Shown in pieces: positions 43,508-54,779 of a DNA stretch of 64,000 nucleotides. The notes under the pieces were generated by a model. The model was not told where the DNA came from, ran no database searches, and saw only the letters and a program-made list of their open reading frames with translations. Where the stretch lies: NCBI RefSeq assembly GCF_963966145.1, contig NC_091047.1, forward strand, positions 31,992,001 through 32,056,000. The letters are read 5' to 3'. The translations under genes and the position numbers were made by a program. This DNA is from Tenebrio molitor (lineage: Eukaryota > Arthropoda > Insecta > Coleoptera > Tenebrionidae). Position 1 is the stretch's first letter. Each line of letters opens with the position of its first letter.

Positions 43508-44205
43508 CAGTGGTGTCGCGCTAATCCGAACCCTGTGGTAATTCGGATGTGCTTCTGTAATCCGAATTGGCTTTCTGCTCCATTGTGTATGTTGTAATCC
43601 GGATTTTATTTGATTCTGTAATCCGGATTCAATAACTTTGCTATGTTTTATGAAATAACTATAAATTCAAGGAATTGTTTTGGCTAGTGACTGCAAAAAA
43701 AGCAGAAGAAGCAGAAAAATGTTACACTTAATGATGATTTAAAGCAAGGGATTTTTTTTTCTCAAAAATTTCCTAAAGTAAGTAACAAAATTTTTATACT
43801 GTCGTTTAGACAATTAAAAGGGCTATCAGAATCAACAAAAAAAATAGGAGGTTTCCATTAAAAAAAATATCGATGACGTCATCACTCGAAAACAAATGAC
43901 TGCTTGGAATTTTGTTTGGTACTGAAACATGTATTTTTATGAACCAAAATTTATTCCATACTTTTGCCGCTCACTGTAGATGTATGCAATTATAACTTGC
44001 CAGAAAGAGATGAATTTGTCACCAAGGTAATTAGAGTCATGATTAAATTTAATAAGGGTGTCGTGACTCGTGATACGCCCCATAGTCATTATTTTACGTA
44101 AAAACACATACAATTTTGTTCTGAAAATATGTTTCGATAATCCGGATTTTTCGACAATCCGGATCACCTCGGTTTTAATTGATCCGGATTATCGCGACAC
44201 CACTG
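43508..44205. mobile_element. Pogo/Tigger-type MITE
   Basis: Starts CAGTGGTGTCGCGCTAATCC and ends CGGATTATCGCGACACCACTG, flanked by TA. Several internal TAATCCGGAT motifs repeat near the ends. No transposase. A module at about 43745-43985 recurs at 56545-56830, outside any MITE ends. Confidence 0.85.
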
Positions 44206-44207
44206 TA

Positions 44208-44805
44208 ATAATAATTGCCAAACGTAAACAAAACAGTCTTCGACTGTATCCTCCTGTCTCTCTGTACCTGCTTAGTATACGGGAAACCGTTGATTGGTTT
44301 ATTCCTACGCGCTGGGCTATAAATGTTTGACTTCGCCCTTCACCATAACTGCTAAAAAGGCCATAAGCCTCAGCGGCAGTAATAACATCAATTGTAAAAA
44401 TTGTAAAAATTATAACTCCATAAAATGTACCTACCAAACGAAATTGAATTTAAAAAAAATGTATTTGGAACTTCACCATGAAGTGTAACAACTGCTACGG
44501 CGTTATGTTCTGACATTTGCTCTCTCTGACGGTTCATATTGTAACATTATGCAAAAACAATTTCAGCGAGCCATAAACATCTCGAAAAATAAGCGAATGT
44601 TCAGCCAACTAAACTATAGAGAATAAGACAACGTACTTTTTTAGTCTTTATCAACAAACCGTTACAATCTTTTTACAAGGTTTATCGAAAAAATTATCAA
44701 GAATGAGGTGAGGTATTGATAATAACTTATTGCCAAAACATTTAAAACCTTCTTCACCAAATTTTCTTGAAATTGCAAATTATGCGTTAATTTTGCGGCG
44801 AAGTG
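44208..44805 (-). mobile_element. Tc1 remnant (one end and HTH)
   Basis: The end at 44805 (TTTTGCGGCGAAGTG, followed by TA) matches the Tc1 family of 18326-19815. A minus-strand frame (44208-44437) encodes ITAAEAYGLFSSYGEGRSQT and GINQSTVSRILSRYRETGGY, the first HTH of a Tc1 transposase. The rest is missing beyond the pogo-type MITE. Confidence 0.7.
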
Positions 44806-45776
44806 TATTTTTTCCGAGTTCTACATGAAGCCAGTAGCTCGTGATTAAAATATCTGCACAACTTTCAAAATCACCCTGTACACAATGCACACATGTGTGG
44901 AGACTGACTTGTTGCTCAGCGCATGTTACTGCAAGACGCTGCAACTTAGATGCTGATTGGGTAAGATTCGACCTTCGCAACCGAATCTCGCTGCTCTTTT
45001 CAATAAATTATCCGAACAAGTAAATATTATGGAAGACGACCTGTATTATTAGCTGATTAAATTATTAATTTGTAGCTGTCATATTGCTGTACAAAATGTG
45101 TAGACCAATCTTAGGGGATCAAAATGTTTTTCCGCTACTTAAATTTAAATTCTGTTGCTATCGGGTCTATGTTGCTGCTCAGTCATCCTTTTTGCTTATA
45201 GAACTGATTTTCGAAAGACGCTTAGGGTACCAATTTGCCGTGGAGTTGTTTTATTTTACAAATCACATTTTGATGTCGAAACAATTTAAATGATGTTAAA
45301 ATGTTATCAAGCTGCTAAGAACATTTTTTAGTTGCTTTATTTTGCGTACCGTTCGAATAAATTGCCGGTCGAATAATTTGTTCCCGGTATATTATAGCCG
45401 ATAATGCCATTTCCCTGCTTTTTTTGATGTCACAAGAAAAACTTCAAAGTGATTTTTAATAATTGTCATTTATTAATGACACTAATGACTGGTTTGCTTC
45501 ATTTTTTAAAAAATGTCTAAAAAATGTTGGCCAAGATTCCGTGTCCGGAATAGTACATTTCCCACTAAATTTCAAAGAGCGTGGTTAATCTTATATCGTG
45601 CGATCCATTGAATTTGTTATTAGAGTTGCCGCTGGAACTGTCAACGCATGTCTAGTTTTGAACTATCGCGACAAACGTCACATTTAATGACAATTGTAAA
45701 ACAGAAAATGGCGAATTAAGGATTCGAGGGATTGAGAGAAAAATTACAATGGTAATGTTTATTTTATTAAACAATG
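44806..45776. other. No supported gene
   Basis: Non-coding, AT-rich. Holds the inward-facing terminal repeat AGATTCCGTGTCCGGAATAG (ends 45553, then TA), the inverse of the one at 31410. Confidence 0.45.
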
Positions 45777-46031
45777 TTACAACAGATGCTGAAAGTGTTC
45801 ACCATTTTGTTCTAAGAACAAACGAACCCTTCGTTTAACTCCACTGATAGCATTTTGTATCATTAATTTATATACAAATAAGTGTATCGACTCAAAAAGA
45901 CCTATGCCTTCAATTCCAGCGCCAACTTTAATAACAAATTCAATGGATCGCTCGATATTTCTACAAGGAAATGACACCCATAAAGTAAAGTTGCTTTTAT
46001 TTGCACGTTGCACATTTTTGCACATTTTCAT
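45777..46031 (-). pseudogene. Mariner-like transposase, C-terminal end
   Basis: The end GVKRRVRLFLEQNGEHFQHL matches FKRRLRLCIEQEGHHFEHL of the DD41D copy at 56841-59559. The upstream part (NFTLWVSFPCRNIERSIEFV) is degraded. Only the C-terminal tail survives. Confidence 0.5.
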
Positions 46032-46545
46032 AATTACATCTTTCTCACAATCATAATACGTTGTAAATTTTATTGAGGTACTGTTACGTTAATACATTTC
46101 TTTATTAACCTGCGGGTTGCATTTCTCTCGTCGAGAGCTATTTACACACTTAGGGTCGAATTCAGAATTCAGGAACAATTTACGAGACAAGTTCGTGCTT
46201 AAGTGAGAACTTAACAATGTCTTAAGTGACAACGGTATTCATGGTCAGTAAGTACAATACCATTTTAAGTTTTTTCTTAAGATAGGATACTTATTCCTAT
46301 TCAGAGACAAAAGTACGAAATTAAGTAGGCACTTATCGTTCGCTTTATAAGTCAAATTTTAAGACGCGACGGAACCAGTCTTATGTTCGAACTTAAAATA
46401 TTTTTTTCTAATTCCGTTGTAAAATGTCGAATTTTATGTTGTCGTTTTGAATGTCAAAATGACGTTCTTTTTTGCGCTAATGCGTTTTGATTGTCACTTT
46501 TTTGCATTAATGCGAAAAAAAAGTGTCAAATTCAATTAAGAATAA
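46032..46545. other. No supported gene
   Basis: Non-coding, with many short CTTAAGT/ACTTAAG motifs in both orientations (46170-46400) that could fold but show no clean terminal repeats. Confidence 0.4.
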
Positions 46546-47775
46546 TTAAGTGGATGATTTATTATATATATTTACAGTACAATTATGTAAATGTGAAATA
46601 TGGAAACCTTCTGTTAATGATGATGACAAGTTAAGTTCGTCTGAAATTTGATTGTTTGACGATACAGCAGACATCTCATGATAACTATCAATCGATAAGT
46701 AATTATTTTTCTCTGGGATTTGACCACTTGAAGACGTAGCATCATGTGTTTTCAATTTTTTGAAAGATAAGGCTTTACTGGTAGTGTTGTCTTTGCCTAA
46801 AATCATTTGAGCGATCTTCTTCTTATTTTGTATTGATGCGTCAACGTAACCCTCGGCAACATTGGTCGATTTCCACCCCCCAAGACGTTTCAAAATCGAC
46901 GTATCTGCTCCGGATTCAGCTAATAATGTAGCCGAACTACGGCGGAAAGCGTGACCGGTGTATTCTTCGGGATTCTTCAAACCAAGGAAAGTGGCTATTT
47001 GTTTTGGAGCGCCGCCAATAGTATTTATTCCAACAGGGTGGGCAATGCATTTTCCAAGTCTATAACCAACAAAAAATCTCTGGTGCCGTGTATTTTTAGA
47101 TCGCAATGAAGAATATCTTCGAAAGACTTCTAATAAATTTAATCCACTAACATTTCCCGGAGTTATGGTAAATTCTCGTGGTACTTTTGTTTTAGTTTCA
47201 AGGATCTGAATCTTCAGGAATTCTCCCATATCTTCTATGTCTTTTATAGACAACTGAAGTAGTTCTTGCCTACGGCAGACTCCTGATATACCGACAATTA
47301 GTAAAACCTGAAAAAGATGATTATTTTGTAATGTAATTCTTCTCTAATAATTTTTTTCTTGTACCTTTAACATTAAATATGTTTCATCGTTGGCTTCTTT
47401 TAAAAATGCATGGACTTCATCCTTGGTAAAAACCTTCGATTTCTTCCCGCGATAGTCTCTTCAAGAATCAAATTGTTGAATTTGCTAATACATATCTACC
47501 TTTTTATTCAAATGAATGGTTGTTCTTAGTTTTGAATACTCGCTCCACATTGTTGATGGTTTCCGCAATTTAGATCTTTGCATGAAATAAGCTAACATTA
47601 CTTTTTCGGATATGCATTCCAACTTCCTCAAACCCAACCACTGGTCGAAGCGTTGATAACTTAACTCATAAACAGTTCGCGACTTCGCTGGTAACAAGGT
47701 CGAAATAGCAGCTTCCGCTGCAGCTTCGATATCTGCACCCACACTTTCTTCGGAATCACTCATTTGAGGGATCAA
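46546..47775 (-). CDS. Crypton-like tyrosine recombinase
   Basis: A tyrosine recombinase related to insect Cryptons, which integrate by site-specific recombination without terminal inverted repeats. Segment 1 (47485-47775) has the core-binding fold (SRTVYELSYQRFDQW, VMLAYFMQRSKLRKPSTMWS). Segment 2 (about 47365-47450: YRGKKSKVFTKDEVHAFLKE) ends at AAAG/GTACAAG. The last exon starts at 47307 after TTTTTCAG: box A GVCRRQELLQL (Arg), then HAFRRSSATLL (His-x-x-Arg), LGGWKS (Trp) and EGYVD (Tyr nucleophile). All catalytic residues are present. Between segments 1 and 2 the frame shifts, read either as a very short intron or as small indels (the text VDISKFNNLILEE continues in another frame). Element ends are unknown. 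Confidence 0.8.
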
Positions 47776-47961
47776 ATTGATACCAAATTGTGATTTTGTG
47801 GATTTTTTTTCTGTTTACATATTGTCATAGTAAAGCGAAACATAAATTCCTTGACAAATTCAATGGTAGAATGATTTAATTAGGTACTTACTAAAATTTA
47901 AATATTTCTTGTTTTTTTTAACAATTTTATGAGGAATTAGAAAAAATCTTGTATGTGATTC

Positions 47962-48064
47962 GTTGCAAAACCGAGTGTTTTTCGCATTCGACGTGTTGCC
48001 CAACTCACTTCGTTCGTTGGAACAATTTTCACGTCTCATGCGAAAAACACTCTCATTTTGCAAC
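47962..48064. repeat. Hairpin repeat
   Basis: GTTGCAAAACCGAGTGTTTT pairs with AAAACACTCTCATTTTGCAA around a 30-bp loop; GTGTTTTTCGCAT and its inverse form the core. Similar AAAACACTCTC occurs at 49470. Confidence 0.7.
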
Positions 48065-48114
48065 TAACTACATAAATAGCTATTTGACTCCTCGTTCTAA
48101 AGTGACAGAAGAAA

Positions 48115-49104
48115 ATGATTTTTGATCTAGATCTAATAGAACATATTAATTATCGTGACGATTATATTAGGTTACCAGTGCCTAGACGATACATAAGAGA
48201 TGCAGATAACCCTCTTGTGTATTACAATGATAATGAATTCAGAAGGCGATACAGATTTTACAAAGAATCCGTATTGAACATTATCATGCCACTAGTATTC
48301 GCAAATGATCCACCAAATCAGCGAGGTACCACCAATTATTAAAATTACTACTGCAACTGGAAGCTTTCAACTTGTATGTGGTGATTTAAGCAAAATTAGC
48401 CAATCTTCTGTATGCCGTATCATAAACAGAACATCAGAACAGCTGTCGAGACATATAGGTCAAGTCATAAAGTTTCCAAGAACCCAGGCCCAATTGGATG
48501 CTAATCGCCAATTGTTCTATCAAATTGCGGGTTTCCCCGGCGTGACAGAGGTAATTGATGAAACACATATCCCTATTCAAAGTCCTGGAGGCCCTAGGGC
48601 AGAAATTTACCGAAATAGGAAAACGTATTTCTCTTTAAATGTCCAGATAGTTGGAGGACCACAACTTGAAATTTTGGATATTGTCGTCCGTTGCCCAGGT
48701 TCAACCCATGATTCAAGGATATTTGAAAACAGTATGTACTTGGAGATAGCGGATATCCACAAACAAATTATTTGTATACACCTGTTTTAAATCATGTTAA
48801 TGAAGCACAGGAAAGATATAACAATGCCCTAAAAGGAACAAGGCAGATCATAGAAAGAATAAATGGAAAACTCAAAAGAATATTTCCATGTCTCCACGTC
48901 AAACTTCAGTACAAAATAGGTAACATTTTGAGGATTATAACTGCCTGTGCGGTCTTACATAATCTAGGAATCATGCATGGAGATCTTTGGTTGGAAGAGG
49001 AAGAAGGCGATCCTCCAACATTGCAAATACAAGACCCACCATTGCCTGAAAATCTTATGGGAAATGCGATAAAAGCTGCCTTCATAGAAAGACATTTTAC
49101 GTAA
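48115..49104 (+). pseudogene. HARBI1-like transposase of Harbinger unit 4
   Basis: N-terminus (YRFYKESVLNIIMPLVFAND), a short deletion near 48350, then GDLSKISQSSVCRIINRTSE (HTH). Catalytic motifs: Asp in TEVIDETHIPI, Asp in RCPGSTHDSRIF, and Glu in RQIIERINGKL after a frameshift near 48745 (GDSGYPQTNYLYTPVLNHVN). The first motif has IDETH rather than the common ID-C/G-TH. Two frame breaks make it inactive, though all three acidic residues survive. The accessory gene lies on the other strand at 49535. Confidence 0.8.
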
Positions 49105-49106
49105 AT

Positions 49107-49404
49107 TATTTTTTCTATAATTGATTCAAAAAATTGAAATTCACGCATAGTTATCCGTGCATGAAGTGGGTCATTTTTTTACGTGTATTTTTTTTGCATT
49201 GTTAGTAAGATCGAAACCATAGAAACCATACAAAACAGTGTGTGAAATGCCATTTCACGCACACGACTATTTCTGTGTTTCACTTCACGCACTGTTTTTT
49301 ATTAGTTACCTAGCAACATAGTCACTGCATTGAAACTTCCGAGTTCCTTCAAAAATTTGAATTTTTAATTTCAATTTTTTGAATCAATTATAGAAAAAAT
49401 ATTG
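49107..49404. mobile_element. Foldback element downstream of Harbinger unit 4
   Basis: TATAATTGATTCAAAAAATT (49117) is inverted at about 49376-49395, giving arms of about 34 bp around a 230-bp centre with TTTCACGCAC-type repeats. Non-coding. Confidence 0.65.
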
Positions 49405-49534
49405 TTTATATTTCGTGCGGCTTATACTGCCTCGACCTTCGTCTCGGCGTAAAAGACCTTTTCATGCACAAAAAACACTCTCTTCACGCACTTAATATAA
49501 AAATAACTATTTATTAATGTTTGGAACAAATTAA

Positions 49535-50154
49535 ATGCAATTAAACTAACCTATTTAGAAATACTTCTTCCAACACATGCATCCTTTTTTGAAAAACCAA
49601 TTGATTTTTTGCAATATCTATCTTCAGTCTTTGTTCTTCCATAATCAATTCGTGAAGCTCTTGGTCGTTTTTCTTTAAAACTTCCACCCTATGCAGTCTT
49701 AACAAGATCTCCTCATTTACCTCCTTACTTTTCAGTTATGTAAAAATGTTTAAACAAATTTGAATTAATTAGAAAAACATTAAAATCATTGTTTTAGAAC
49801 AACGAACACATTCCGTATTTTATAATATAATGAAGAAAAATGTTTACTTTTCTTTGTAGATTTTGATGGAACCACGTATTGTTGTTTTTCGATAGTGTCT
49901 TGTTCTCCGGAGCTGGTTTCGTCTGCGACAAGCATTCCGTCAGCAGACATAACATACAGCTGGTCTCCAGCTCCATTTGCCAACGCCAAAGTGTCGCTAT
50001 CAAGCGTGTTCGGCAATTCTGTGTCGACACTTTCAGTCAAAAGGTCCACTTCCGGTGTTTCGAAAGTGGCCTGTGTACAAGGGCCTCCCCCAGTGCCCAT
50101 TCTAGCTTTCTTTTCTCCCGCAAGTTCCTTTTTCCGTATTGATTTCATATTCAT
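49535..50154 (-). CDS. Myb/SANT-like accessory protein of Harbinger unit 4, C-terminal exons
   Basis: The frame at 49786-50154 begins with the linker KKELAGEKKARMGTGGGP that follows the Myb/SANT domain in Harbinger accessory proteins, then an acidic region (ELPNTLDSDTLALANGAG). A downstream exon (49535-49737) encodes a coiled coil (LLRLHRVEVLKKNDQELHEL). The N-terminal DNA-binding exon is missing upstream of 50154, where a dispersed repeat begins. It is convergent with the transposase at 48115, as in units 1 and 2. Confidence 0.65.
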
Positions 50155-50398
50155 TAATAACTTTTTGAGTTGTACATAAGTTCTCTAGATAAAAAGAACA
50201 CATTTATAAGATCTTCGTCTAATGATATTTAATTTAATGATAGTTATTATTATATTATTTAATTACTAGCTGACCCGGCGAACTTCGTACCGCCTCAAAA
50301 TCAATAAATGTTGTGTTAGCTTATTAGGTGAATTAAATTAAGTTTTTTTGATAAAATGAATTGAAATTTAATGATTTAATGCATACACAAATTTAATA

Positions 50399-50632
50399 CA
50401 GTTGGTTGCAAAAAAAAACGGGAAACGAAAATTTTTCTAATATAAATTTGGTTTTGTCCATTTGTCAATTAATTGTCTACTCGACAATACCTATCAAATA
50501 ATTTCTATAAATTTCTGAATTTTCACTCTAATTCTAACCTATCTCTCGTAAGAAGGTTTCACACTATGAAAAAATTGTAAAAATGTGTCAATTTTATTCT
50601 GACAGTTCCCGTTTTTTTTTTGCAACCAACTG
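50399..50632. mobile_element. MITE with CAGTTGGTTGCAAAAAAAAA ends
   Basis: CAGTTGGTTGC at the left and GCAACCAACTG at the right, TA on both sides; 234 bp; A-rich and T-rich tracts follow the ends. Same element at 60350-60583. Confidence 0.82.
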
Positions 50633-50639
50633 TACCTTA

Positions 50640-51080
50640 ATTTAATGCAAAACACTACGCCCTCTGACGGAGATTATTCATTCGTATTCACGTGATGTGC
50701 AATTTCTGCACGGATGTTGGCCTTCAGGTCTTGTAGGGTCCTTTGATGCTTGATATAAACGCGAGATTTCAAAAAAAAAACATGAACAAAATCGCAAGGG
50801 GCCAAATCTGGCGAGCGAGTTCTCTACTACAAATTGCCCCTTATTGAAGTGAAACTCCAGTTCTTCGTCTTGTCGCACTCCCGGTTTGTCTGAACGTAGT
50901 GACCCATGTAACAATTGATTTGTGGTTCGGGACACGACCCAACATTGAAGCGATTTCGGAAGGGTTGCGATCACAGAATATCAATTTGAAAAGTAGACCT
51001 CGACGGCAAACGCAGGGTCTCCATCTCCACTCTTCCAACCATGGAGGTAGTATTAACAGGAGGGAGCATTCCCTCAAACC
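50640..51080 (-). pseudogene. Mariner transposase remnant with internal deletion
   Basis: Frames show IFCDRNPSEIASMLGRVPNH and TWVTTFRQTGSATRRRTGV (N-terminal HTH) joined, by deletion of the middle, to SPDLAPCDFVHVFFLKSRVY (third Asp motif, DLAPCDF). It belongs to the mariner group with DUF4817-like N-termini. The same deletion is present at 60600-61010. Confidence 0.65.
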
Positions 51081-51590
51081 CTATACCGTCAATGCTTTAG
51101 ATGCGGTATCAGTCGGCCACTCTCTGGTACCACTTTATGACTCTTCTCAAACTACGCGCAAGTGTTAGTGACACTGCTGGCCCTATGCTGGGATCTTTCC
51201 ACATGGTGCGCTCTGCATTTAGTACTTCATTTAGTACCACTTTATGGGAGTGCGCATTTACGCGGCATTTCCGCTTTTTCAAATAGTGCTCCCTCCTGAC
51301 AACGAATGATGGCAGCTGACAGAGATAGGGAACAAATCTTTAAAACCTCGGGACCACGGCTTCCGAATGAGACCACTCCCGCCCAATTACAGTTTGAATG
51401 GCGCGCATTTCAAAAAAGGAAGTTATGTTGTGGCACCCTGTACAATGCAAAAATATGTAAGAGTAATACGTGTTGATCACCATTGATCACACTTGGTGTC
51501 AAAACTCAGCTGACGTTAAATCTCAATTAAGTTCAAATTGTCAATGCGCGCACAATGATAGATGACATAACCTTACAATAGTTAAGCCAA

Positions 51591-52441
51591 ATATACCTGA
51601 CACAATAGCAAATATAAAACAGAAGTCTTTACATGGGAGATACTTTAAAGAACTGGAACAACCAGAAGTTAATATTCAGGCATCTCATGCATGGCTTAAG
51701 AAATCAAATATTCACCCTGAGACGGAGGGTTTTATATTTGCAATACAAGATCGTGTTATAAATACAAGAAATTATAAAAAACACATATGCGGTTTACAAT
51801 CGATAATTGATAAATGTAGGATTTGCGGAACTGAAGGGGAAACAATTGAACACATTATTTCTTCTTGCACCGTTTTGGCTCAAAGCGAATATAAAAAACG
51901 ACACGATATATTCGCTAAAATTATACACATGAATTTAGCTGTTAAATTCAATTTATTAAAGAATACACAACCACATTATAGTTATACACCAGAAAGTTGT
52001 TTGGAAAATGACAGTTACAAGTTATATTTTGATAGAACAATTTTAACTGACATTCATATTAAGCATAACAGACCAGACATTATAATTTTAAATAAACAAC
52101 AAAAGCAAGCATATCTTTTAGATATAGCTGTTCCAAATTCACATAATATAACACAGACATATAACACAAAAATTAATAAATATTTAGAGCTGTCCGTTGC
52201 TATGAGAAATCTTTGGTGTTTAGAAAAAATTTCGATTTTACCACTTGTAATTTCAGCAACGGGAATAGTACCGCAATCTCTTTTTAAAAATTTAAAAATT
52301 CTGGATTTAGATAACACATTGGTAGTTGAAATTCAAAAAGGTATATTATTATACTCATGTCACATCGTGAGGAAGTTCCTTAACATTGACACAGAACATA
52401 ATACACAACAAAGTCAAAATGCGGAGGCAAGACGCCGGTAA
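51591..52441 (+). CDS. C-terminal region of an R4/Dong-type LINE, copy C
   Basis: Open from the truncation point: KPNIPDTIANIKQKSLHGRY, HPETEGFIFAIQDRV, then the CCHC knuckle CRICGTEGETIEHIISSC and the endonuclease motifs RPDIIILNKQQ and LLDIAVPN. The tail ends NAEARRR like copy A. About 283 residues with no break. It shows the sequence lost from copies A and B. Reverse transcriptase is missing. Confidence 0.72.
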
Positions 52442-52536
52442 TTATGTTGATAAGCACTGCACTATTACTTGATAGTAATATCCGTAATAGTGTATGTACT
52501 CCGGCAAAATTGCCGTGCCGCCGGGTGGAGGTGGGA
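51591..52536 (+). mobile_element. R4/Dong-type LINE fragment, copy C
   Basis: The longest of the three 5'-truncated copies; same 3' UTR end (GGAGGTGGGATA). Inserted right at the end of dispersed repeat B. Confidence 0.82.
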
Positions 52537-53127
52537 TAGTATATTTGTATAGCAAGGCTGCGAAATCCTACTTTGATGAACCGAGAGAAAAATTGTCTTC
52601 AAGGCCGCTTTGCGGCCGAGACAAGACAATCTCGAGGTCGTCAAAGGATTTCGTAGCCAAGGTGTACACAACATTTTGTGTGCAACCCGAAAATTTGTAA
52701 TTATAAAATGAACAAGTAAAGTTTCCTTCACTGTCAATAAAAATAAAGTCGGCCTACATGTCGCCATGTCGCTATGGAAACGACATAAATAAAACAATTC
52801 ATTTTGAGAAAAATTAGAAAAATGTCGCAAGAAAATTACGTTTTTGTTCCGTCTACTTCCCCGGAGTTAAAAAATATTGCAGATTGTGCAGTGTCCAATT
52901 TAATACCAGTAAAGTCCAAACGGCAGTACGATAAGTGTTCCAATGACTTTAAAGAGCGGTGTAATAAAAATAATGTGAAAACGGTGTCGGAGAATGTTGT
53001 TTTGGCTTATTTAATGGAAAAATCAAAAACTGTGAAAAGTTCAACTTTATGGAGCACATATTCAATGTTGAAGCTCACGCTGAATATACGGGATGGCATT
53101 GGTGTTACGAAGTTTCTGAAATTGGTA

Positions 53128-54490
53128 CTATTGCGGCCAAAAAATTTCGTCACTTTCAGGGCACTGACATAAAGTGTAAACTACCCTTAAGCACCAATAA
53201 CCTCGCTTTTTTATCATTATTGTCATTTTGACAATCTGTCATTCAGTCCATCGGTTCAAATTTTGTGAAACAAAGGACAAGTTCCACTCTTACACAATCA
53301 CCATACGACCGCTAGTGGCACTAGAGGCAGTCTTGCGACTATTTTTGGATTAAAGTACCAAACGAGAGAACCGTGGAAATTATACGAGTATGTGCCGTAA
53401 TTTAAAAAAAAATAAAACGAAAGACATTAAGGCAAAAACAAGGAAATGGAACATTTATTTTTATTTAAATAGCTAAATCAAAAGATAAAATGAGTAAAGT
53501 TTAAAATTAATACTTTGTCATCGCTCCATCCGCATTTATAACTCGCCTTACACGACGCGACATGGAGAGGCATAAATCTCGCAGTCAAAAGTTCTGCCCT
53601 ATTCCGAAAGACTTGTCATCGCTGTTGCAAATTACGAACCACATGTTTTCTATAGGGTTCAAATCTGGACTGCGACTCAGCCAATCAAGAACGTTTATGT
53701 TATTATTCCTGAACCACTCTGCTACCCTATGTGCTGTATGCACTGAACAATTGTCTTATTGAAATATGAAGTTAAAATTCGGAAAAATTCTTGAAACTGA
53801 AGGCAGCATCACATCTTCAAGAATCCTAACATAAACATCGCTGTTGAGCCGATCTTCTACATGCAACATTACCCCGGGGCTATCTACTGAAATCCATGCC
53901 CATATGTTTGCCGAAAATCGACCGCTCCTTTCCGTTGTCTGGACATACGGTTCATCATACCGGGAGTTCCTTGGTCTGTAGACTCTTAGGCGGCCATTTG
54001 CACACGATTGAAACACTTTTTCATCCGAAAAAATGACTTGAGCCCAAAAAGCGTCATCTCTTGCTAGATGCTCCAAACAAAATGCCATGCGGGCCTCCCT
54101 ATGCATAGGTGTAAGGCTCAATTTCCTTGCCGCGACATGATTCTTAAGCTCGCTTCCTCTTACACGGCGACGAGCGGTTCTAAAGGAACCTGGGAAACCG
54201 CTTGTATTTACCGCTTCAACAGCCGTCATAAAAGGACTATTGCGTAATCTATTGAGAAGCATATTATCTTGTTCTGCAGTAGATGTGTGTAGGCCTCCCT
54301 GAGCCTTAGCGTCTTTCAATAGTCCACTTTTTACTACTTTAATCTTATTAAAATTGATACCGATGGCATTTTGCTTGACTTTCAAAAGTGACAAGTAAAA
54401 ACATCAGTCATAATGACAATAAAGAATGGACTACACCGATTTTTTTGAAATGACGGAAAAATGACGGACGAAATTTTTTGGCCGCCATAG
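53128..54490 (-). mobile_element. Tc1-like element, likely autonomous relative of the CTATNGCGGCCAAAA MITEs
   Basis: Ends CTATTGCGGCCAAAAAATTT and AAATTTTTTGGCCGCCATAG are inverted, with TA at 53126-53127 and 54491-54492. 1,363 bp with a DD34E transposase on the minus strand. The ends match the MITEs at 6390, 41898 and 57954, and the right subterminal region also resembles the MITE interior (TTCAAAAAAA ... CTTTATTGTCAT). Confidence 0.88.
53507..54394 (-). pseudogene. DD34E Tc1-like transposase
   Basis: The frame from 54394 contains an HTH (MTAVEAVNTSGFPGSFRTAR, RRRVRGSELKNHVAARK), Asp in VIFSDEKVFQ, and a stop just before the second Asp (FQ-stop-DNCSVHTAHRV). It then runs to Glu in SPDLNPIENMW, with 34 residues between the last two. 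It ends MSRRVRRVINADGAMTKY. One stop and a late frameshift break it. The N-terminus may be shorter than in canonical Tc1. Confidence 0.85.
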
Positions 54491-54779
54491 TACCTTTTTT
54501 GAAAAAAAGTCAGTTGGTTATCAGGCGGAAAAGTCTAAGGTATTGACACGAGACCAGATCAATTTGCTGTATAATCTGCCCTTTTTTAGGTCATTTTAAT
54601 CATGGGAATATCAGGAGCTATGCGAAGAGACGAACTAAGAAAATGTCTATCGATGACATCCAGGATGAACATTCTGTATTAATAGTGGCCGTTCCTGACA
54701 CAAAAACTGGCATAAAACGAACTTTTACTGTCACCAATCCAGAATTTGTAAGATTATACCGCAAATATGCAGCTCTTGT

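Larger units (their letters stand above)
50274..51590. repeat. Dispersed repeat B, first copy
   Basis: Begins GCTGACCCGGCGAACTTCGT and runs about 1.3 kb to CATAACCTTACAA. A second copy lies at 60197-61496, and the start recurs at 61968. It carries a 234-bp MITE and a mariner remnant at the same relative positions, so these were present before the repeat spread. Confidence 0.8.
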
